Below are positions 63,920 to 64,000 of a DNA stretch of 64,000 nt, piece after piece. The translations under genes and the position numbers were made by a program. The stretch comes from Salarias fasciatus. Its lineage: Eukaryota; Chordata; Actinopteri; Blenniiformes; Blenniidae. Under the pieces are notes generated by a model. That model searched no databases. It saw only the letters and a list, made by a program, of their open reading frames with translations, and was not told the origin of the DNA. The stretch is taken from the NCBI RefSeq assembly GCF_902148845.1, contig NC_043764.1, forward strand, positions 19,380,531 to 19,444,530. The letters are read 5' to 3'. Within the stretch, counting starts at the first letter, position 1. The number at the start of each line of letters is the position of its first letter.

Positions 63920-64000
63920 GTACAGGTCTGCGTCACACAGTCATCCTGTGAAAATGTGACTGACACACACTTCTCAGTCGGAATACACACTGAAGAATCA

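Overview
The window is nuclear DNA of a ray-finned fish, probably a percomorph. The evidence is multi-exon vertebrate genes with short GT-AG introns, abundant (CA)n/(GT)n microsatellites and transposon families typical of teleosts. The species cannot be named from the sequence. I reconstructed splice structures by eye, checking splice signals and codon phase. No transcript evidence was available.

Layout, left to right: the last three coding exons of dtnbp1 (dysbindin, +, 2475-3613); a long gene-poor stretch; a complete cadherin-26-like gene (+, 9439-17710); about 17 kb of intergenic DNA that is the main transposon deposit of the window; a second, tandem cadherin-26-like gene (+, 35259-40541, first exons not located); a 5.7-kb spacer with microsatellites and a small inverted-repeat element; then a compact gene block of mtg2 (-, 46270-49283), ss18l1 (-, 51705-57600), lsm14b (-, 58679-60801) and the 5' part of taf4 (+, 61496 onward). 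lsm14b and taf4 are head to head and share a 694-bp promoter region.

The block taf4/lsm14b/ss18l1/mtg2 keeps the relative order and orientation I recall from human 20q13.33, where CDH26 also lies. PSMA7, which sits between LSM14B and SS18L1 in human, is not present between them here. The genes do not form one pathway. dtnbp1 is a BLOC-1 subunit, the cadherins are cell-surface adhesion proteins, Mtg2 is a mitochondrial ribosome GTPase, Ss18l1 is a chromatin coactivator, Lsm14b is an RNP-granule protein and Taf4 is a TFIID subunit.

The transposon-rich interval (about 20.2-35.0 kb) holds a TIR element with an internal GC-rich minisatellite, two TTAA-flanked MITEs and a broken third one, a hAT-like element with an exact 8-bp target duplication and a LINE tail nested inside it, fragments of three or four LINE types, and the broken 3' end of an endogenous retrovirus. 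I found no sign of an undescribed multi-gene system. The most interesting points are the divergence of the two cadherins (mature N-terminus and catenin-binding tail), the transposon fragment inside the lsm14b/taf4 promoter, the serine tract in Ss18l1, and the structure of the nested transposons.
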